A stretch of 9,687 nucleotides of DNA from CAVSUZ01 sp963791885 (GTDB taxonomy: Bacteria > Pseudomonadota > Alphaproteobacteria > Acetobacterales > Acetobacteraceae): assembly GCA_963791885.1 (NCBI GenBank), contig CAWBUL010000001.1, positions 1 to 9,687 of the forward strand, given 5' to 3'. The notes below the pieces were generated by a model that saw nothing but the letters and a program-made list of their open reading frames with translations, was not told where the DNA came from and did no database searches. Each line of letters starts with the position of its first letter. The first letter of the stretch is position 1. Below are positions 6,035 through 9,687 of this stretch, piece by piece. The position numbers and the translations under genes were made by a program.

Positions 6035-6090
6035 GTCTCACCCCGCGAGCCCAAATCCCATCACACGGAAACTGAGAACTCTGCCGAGAC
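6035..6090. repeat. Repeat unit 3 of 4 (diverged)
   Basis: GTCTCA at 6035-6040 and TGAGAA at 6073-6078 are 32 bp apart, followed by GAGAC at 6086-6090. The 15-mer ACACGGAAACTGAGA (6063-6077) recurs exactly in unit 4. The interior differs from units 1 and 2. Confidence 0.6.
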
Positions 6091-6128
6091 ACCCCGCCGC
6101 CCGCTCACGCCGGGACGGAACCCCCGCG

Positions 6129-6183
6129 ATCCCACCCCATGACACCCAGTCGCGCTACACGGAAACTGAGACACCTGTGAGAC
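6129..6183. repeat. Repeat unit 4 of 4 (diverged left arm)
   Basis: The left arm is degenerate (ATCCCA, 6129-6134). TGAGAC at 6167-6172 follows 32 bp later, and a second TGAGAC at 6178-6183 begins 11 bp downstream of the first. It shares ACACGGAAACTGAGA (6157-6171) with unit 3. It ends about 40 bp from the plsY stop. Confidence 0.55.
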
Positions 6184-6219
6184 AGCCCGCCTCGAACCAC
6201 AGGCAGCACAAACCCGCCC

Positions 6220-6801
6220 CTACGCCCCCCGACCGATCCTCGGCTCCGTCCCAGCCAGCAGCCGCCTGATGTTCCCCTCATGCCGGAAACAGATCACCGC
6301 GCCGGCCCCCAATGACATCCAAGCAACACCCCAGTCCCCCAACCCCCACGCCGCAATCGGCGCCGCCGCCATCGCAGTCAGCGACGCCAGGGACGACCGG
6401 CGAAACACCGCCGCCATCAGCAGCCACACCACGCACCCGATCACAGCAACCCGCCAATCCGCCGCCAACAGCACGCCAAGCCCGGTGGCAACCCCCTTGC
6501 CGCCTCGGAATCCCAGCCAGACCGGGAAACAATGCCCCAGGACCGCGCCGGCCCCAGCCCAAAGCGCGGCATCTGGCCCCGCCCAGGCGAAAGCCACGAA
6601 CACCGCAGCCGCTCCCTTTGCCGCGTCCAGCAGCAGTGTCGCCGCGGCCAGGCCCTTGCGCCCGGTCCGCAGTACATTCGTCGCCCCGATACTGCCCGAA
6701 CCGGTCGAACGGATATCCCCAAGACCCGCCGAACGGGTCAGGATCAGGCCGAACGGGATGGAGCCGAACAGATAGCCCAATAGAATGTATGCCGGATGCA
6801 T
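6220..6801 (-). CDS. plsY: Glycerol-3-phosphate acyltransferase PlsY
   Basis: PlsY is an integral inner-membrane enzyme. It transfers the acyl group from acyl-phosphate (made by PlsX) to glycerol 3-phosphate, giving lysophosphatidic acid in phospholipid synthesis. The 193-residue length is normal. The three conserved cytoplasmic motifs are present: SIPFGLIL then DIRSTGSGSIGATNVLRTG (about residues 14-47), GHCFPVWLGFRGGKGVATG (about 89-107) and RHEGNIRRLLAGTEPRIG (about 173-190). Five hydrophobic segments lie between them. The ATG at 6801 starts MHPAYILLGYLFGSIPFG, the expected N-terminus. No strong ribosome site is seen. It is divergent from the FUSC gene with only 39 bp between. Confidence 0.97.
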   Translation of the reverse strand: MHPAYILLGYLFGSIPFGLILTRSAGLGDIRSTGSGSIGATNVLRTGRKGLAAATLLLDAAKGAAAVFVAFAWAGPDAALWAGAGAVLGHCFPVWLGFRGGKGVATGLGVLLAADWRVAVIGCVVWLLMAAVFRRSSLASLTAMAAAPIAAWGLGDWGVAWMSLGAGAVICFRHEGNIRRLLAGTEPRIGRGA

Positions 6802-6824
6802 GACGAACCTGGCCCAAGGGAATC

Positions 6825-6830
6825 GAGGTG
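6825..6830 (+). promoter_or_regulatory. Likely ribosome site (GAGGTG) for the FUSC-family gene
   Basis: GAGGTG lies ten bases before the GTG at 6841 and supports that start. It sits in the 39-bp space shared with divergent plsY. No clear -10/-35 pair fits there, so the promoters probably extend into the coding starts. Confidence 0.5.
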
Positions 6831-6840
6831 ACGCCGCACT

Positions 6841-8871
6841 GTGAATAAGCCGCCCGCCACCCGCCTGCTATCGCCCGCACCGCTCAACCGCAGCGCATGG
6901 AGCCTCGCGGCCGGCGTGCGGTCGGCAATTGCCGTCTGCATCCCGCTCGTCCTCGCCGAGTGGTTCCAGCAGCCGGGGTTGAGCTGGGCCGCTATCGTCG
7001 CGCTCTGGATCTGCCTCGTCGACCCGGGCGGCCCGACCATGACACGCATCCGCCTGCTCTCGTGGTTCGCGCTCTTCTCAGTCGTCGAGTGCGGCCTTGG
7101 CGCCTTGGTCCGCCCTCACCTGTGGCTTTCCGTGGTCGTCGCGTTGCTCTGGTGTACTGCCACCTGCCTGGTACGGGTCTGGGGCACCAGCGCCGCCAAT
7201 GCCGGCACCCTGCTCGCCATCAACCTCCTCATCGTGCTGGGACTGGATCAGCCCTCCGGCCTGAGTGCCGCCTTGAGCTTCAGCCTCTGGAGCCTCGCCG
7301 GCGCCATCTGGGCCATGCTCATCGTGCTCGTGCTCTGGCGCCAGCGCCCCTACGGCCCCGCCCGGACGGCGATCGCAGACGTGTTTGGGGCTCTTGGCCG
7401 TTACGCGAACGCCCTGCCGGATCTGCGTGCCGGCGCTACCGACAGCCCCTCCGGCCACCTTCGGCGCGCCAGCCGGGACGCAATCGAATCCGCTCGGTCC
7501 GTGCTGATCACCATGCAGCGCGATCGCTCGGGCCAGAGTCTCCGCGGCCGCCATCTGGTGCTCATGCTCGCTGACGCCGAGCGCGTCTTTTCGGTCTTGC
7601 TCGCCATCGACGAACTGCTCGCCCACACCGACCACGGACCTGTTCCTGCGGCCGCCCTGAACGAACTTGGGACCGGACTGCTCGCAGTCGCGAGTTCACT
7701 GAAAACGCGCCGCCCTTGCGCCCCATTATCCGACCTGCCCCAGGGACTGGAGGGCGAAATGGGGCGGCTGCTGATGCGCGCTGACCAATGGCTGTCCGCC
7801 GCGGCCGAGCATCTCGATGGCGTCGCGCCCGACACGCCGCCGCCCGATGCCCTCACCTTGCCGGACGGCCCCAGCCTGTTCGCCTCGCTGCGTGACAACC
7901 TTACCTTCGACTCGCTCTCCTTTCGCCATGCGACGCGCTTGGCCGTGACCGGCGCTACCCTGGTTTTGCTGACCAACGGCCTGGATATCGAGCGCGGCTA
8001 CTGGCTCACCCTGTCCGCTGTCGCCGTGCTGCAGGTCTATCCGTCTGCCACCTGGACCCGCGCGCTGGAACGGAGCGCCGGCAGTATCCTGGGCGGGTTG
8101 ATTGCCGCGGCTGCGGCCTTTGTCCTCCACGGTCCCGGCCAGACCACCTTGATCATCCTTCCCCTCACCCTGCTGATGATGTCCGTTCGCGGTGTCAGTT
8201 ACGCCCTGTTCGTGCTGTTCCTGACCCCGACTGTCGTCCTGATCGCGGAGCTGTTTCAAACCGGAGGCGGGCTCAGCCCTCACTTGGCGGAATTACGGGC
8301 GCTCGACAGTGCGATCGGCTCGGCGGCCGGCCTGTTGGCCAGCCTCCTGCTCTGGCCAAGCTGGGAGGCCCGCTACATCCGCCGCCGTCTCGCCGACGAT
8401 GTCCGTTTGAACGGCGACTATCTCTGCGCCGCCCTCTCATCCCGCAACCTGCCCGCCGCCGAGGAGGAGTTGGAGGAAAAACGCCGGGCCGCCGGTCTCG
8501 CCAGCAACAACGCTGATGCCTCGCTCCAGCGCATCATGGGCGAGCCGCGCCGGAACCAGGACGCCGCCATCGGGGCCGCCATGATCATAACAGCCGCATC
8601 CCGCCGGATGGCCGGCGTGGCCGCGGCACTCATGCAAATCACCCCGGATCTTCGTGTGGACCTGCACGCGTTCCACGCCTCGCTCTGTCAGGAAATCGCC
8701 GCCCTGGTGACCCGCATCGCCGGCGGTCCACCCACGTCGGTCGCGCAAGAGCCCCCGGCCCCCGAAGGCATGGACCACCTGCTCGAGACGGAAATCCGCC
8801 GCGCCCTGCGCCAGGTCGAGCTGATCCGGGAGGCGACGAGCCGTTTGCCCGAAGCCCCGGTGCAGACTTAA
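6841..8871 (+). CDS. FUSC-family inner-membrane protein (putative aromatic-compound exporter)
   Basis: The 676-residue protein has the duplicated layout of the FUSC/YccS/AaeB group. A first membrane block (about residues 20-170, from GVRSAIAVCIPLVLAEWF to LIVLVLWRQRPYGPAR) precedes a soluble, mostly helical domain (about 171-355). A second membrane block (about 358-508) and a charged C-terminal domain follow. The second block carries the FUSC signature FRHATRLAVTGATLVL, then ERGYWLTLSAVAVLQ, TWTRALERSAGSILGG and a final LLLWPSWEARYIRRRLADD. Relatives such as AaeB and fusaric acid resistance proteins export aromatic acids, often with a periplasmic partner. None is visible here, so the substrate is unknown. 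The stop is ten bases before the downstream ATG, so the two genes are probably one transcript. Confidence 0.85.
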   Translation: MNKPPATRLLSPAPLNRSAWSLAAGVRSAIAVCIPLVLAEWFQQPGLSWAAIVALWICLVDPGGPTMTRIRLLSWFALFSVVECGLGALVRPHLWLSVVVALLWCTATCLVRVWGTSAANAGTLLAINLLIVLGLDQPSGLSAALSFSLWSLAGAIWAMLIVLVLWRQRPYGPARTAIADVFGALGRYANALPDLRAGATDSPSGHLRRASRDAIESARSVLITMQRDRSGQSLRGRHLVLMLADAERVFSVLLAIDELLAHTDHGPVPAAALNELGTGLLAVASSLKTRRPCAPLSDLPQGLEGEMGRLLMRADQWLSAAAEHLDGVAPDTPPPDALTLPDGPSLFASLRDNLTFDSLSFRHATRLAVTGATLVLLTNGLDIERGYWLTLSAVAVLQVYPSATWTRALERSAGSILGGLIAAAAAFVLHGPGQTTLIILPLTLLMMSVRGVSYALFVLFLTPTVVLIAELFQTGGGLSPHLAELRALDSAIGSAAGLLASLLLWPSWEARYIRRRLADDVRLNGDYLCAALSSRNLPAAEEELEEKRRAAGLASNNADASLQRIMGEPRRNQDAAIGAAMIITAASRRMAGVAAALMQITPDLRVDLHAFHASLCQEIAALVTRIAGGPPTSVAQEPPAPEGMDHLLETEIRRALRQVELIREATSRLPEAPVQT

Positions 8872-8881
8872 GTTGCGCGGC

Positions 8882-9667
8882 ATGTCTCACATCCAGATCG
8901 GCGCCGCCGAGCGACGGCGCGTGCGACACGGTGAGCTCACCGGCACGACGGCCGGTCTCGCGCCCGGGAACGTCCAGGCCAATCTGGTCATCCTGCCCAA
9001 GGATTTGGCGCACGACTTCCTCCACTTCGCTCATGCGAACCCGAAGCCCTGTCCCGTCCTGGGCGTCACCCGTCCCGGCGATCCCCGCCTTGCCGCACTG
9101 GGCGAGGACCTCGATCTGCGCACCGACGTGCCTCGCTATCGCATCTGGCGACATGGCGAGCTTGTCGACGAACCAACCGACATCACCGATCACTGGCGCG
9201 ATGATCTCGTCGGCTTCGCGATCGGCTGCTCGTTCTCGTTCGAGCAAGCGTTGATCGAGGACGGGATCGAGATGCGGCACATGACGCACGGCTCAATCGT
9301 CCCGATGTACCGGACCTCGATTACCTGTACCTCCGCCGGCATCTTCGGCGGCCCGCTTGTCGTGTCCATGCGCCCCATGCATCCGGCGCAGGCAATCCGC
9401 GCCGTCCAGATCACCTCGCGCTTTCCCACGGTGCACGGCGCACCGGTCCATATCGGTCTGCCCGAGGTAATCGGGATAAAGGATCTGATGAAACCTGATT
9501 ACGGCGACGCAGTTCCCGTGCACGCGGACGAACTGCCGGTGTTCTGGGCCTGCGGCGTCACGCCTCAGGCGGTGATCGCCGCGGCCAAACCGCCGTTCTG
9601 CATCACCCACGCACCAGGCAGCATGCTGATCACAGACCTGCGCAACAGCCGGATGGCGGTGCTTTAA
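8882..9667 (+). CDS. DUF1445/YcsI-family protein, putative hydro-lyase (D-glutamate cyclase-like)
   Basis: The 261-residue length is typical of the family. Conserved segments include GELTGTTAGLAPGNVQANL (about 17-35), PCPVLGVTRPGDPRL (about 56-70), DLVGFAIGCSFSFEQAL (about 107-123), HMTHGSIVPMYRTSI (about 133-147), GGPLVVSMRPM and the closing ITHAPGSMLITDL. Bacterial members are called putative hydro-lyases. The mammalian relative DGLUCY acts on D-glutamate, but transfer of that activity is only inference. The ATG at 8882 is chosen because MSHIQIGAAERRRVRHG resembles family starts. A TTG at 8873 in the same frame is possible. Neither has a good ribosome site, so translation may be coupled to the FUSC gene. 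Confidence 0.88.
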   Translation: MSHIQIGAAERRRVRHGELTGTTAGLAPGNVQANLVILPKDLAHDFLHFAHANPKPCPVLGVTRPGDPRLAALGEDLDLRTDVPRYRIWRHGELVDEPTDITDHWRDDLVGFAIGCSFSFEQALIEDGIEMRHMTHGSIVPMYRTSITCTSAGIFGGPLVVSMRPMHPAQAIRAVQITSRFPTVHGAPVHIGLPEVIGIKDLMKPDYGDAVPVHADELPVFWACGVTPQAVIAAAKPPFCITHAPGSMLITDLRNSRMAVL

Positions 9668-9687
9668 GCTATGCCGCCTGTGCCAGA

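Larger units (their letters stand above)
5468..6219. other. Gene-free interval of 750 bp holding a repeat cluster
   Basis: No convincing gene lies between the toxin-antitoxin start and the plsY stop. The longest minus-strand frame (5761-6054) runs through the repeats, has no ribosome site and is not conserved between copies. The left part (5468-5750) shows nothing I can name. The right part has the four repeat units, a REP-like segment and a small hairpin (CGTTCG 5865-5870, CGAACG 5877-5882). The plus strand is strongly C-rich towards plsY. Confidence 0.6.

Noticed and set aside
5761..6054. Minus-strand open frame of 97 codons through the repeat cluster
   Set aside because: No ribosome site, the frame is not kept between repeat copies, and composition follows the repeats. 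I treat it as a by-product of the repeat array.
5753..6183. CRISPR array
   Set aside because: Unit spacing is irregular (142, 140 and 94 bp), copies are diverged and there are no uniform spacers or cas genes.
7078..8283. Minus-strand frames opposite the FUSC gene
   Set aside because: Shadow frames caused by GC-biased codon positions. The plus strand carries a clear membrane protein.
9671..9687. Possible start of another gene (ATG CCG CCT GTG CCA)
   Set aside because: Only 17 bases remain in the window and no ribosome site is clear, so it cannot be supported.

Overview
The window is GC-rich bacterial chromosomal DNA. GC-biased third codon positions, a Tat-exported polysaccharide deacetylase, PlsY, an HI1419/HI1420-type toxin-antitoxin pair and several insertion sequences suggest an alphaproteobacterium. 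Acetobacteraceae or a relative is my best guess, but no marker gene proves it. I see no tRNA, rRNA or CRISPR array.

Left third (1-3112) is a mobile-element scar. An IS630-family element (179-1350, TA target duplication, -1 frameshifted transposase) sits inside an AT-richer unrecognised gene on the minus strand. The upstream part of that gene is cut off by an IS3-family element (1745-2949, IS407-like OrfA/OrfB with an A_AAA_AAC slippery site). The IS3 copy has no matching target duplication. Its other side abuts the first 33 codons of an antitoxin gene, a truncated paralogue of the intact one 2 kb downstream, so the IS3 copy marks a deletion or recombination junction.

Middle (3112-5467): a GNAT acetyltransferase (-) is divergent from a Tat-signal CE4-like polysaccharide deacetylase (+). 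About 400 bp without a supported gene follow, then an intact toxin-antitoxin operon (-) with the toxin upstream of the antitoxin.

Next (5468-6219) is 750 bp with no convincing gene. It holds four degenerate copies of a ~56-bp element with GTCTCA and TGAGAC arms held 32-33 bp apart, and one REP-like segment. This is the least explained part of the window.

Right third (6220-9667) is orderly host sequence. plsY (-), the phospholipid acyltransferase, is divergent from a two-gene plus-strand unit: a FUSC-type inner-membrane exporter-like protein and, 10 bp behind it, a DUF1445/YcsI-type putative hydro-lyase. No clearly new multi-gene system is visible. The repeat cluster and the IS-generated chimeric junction are the observations most worth checking.
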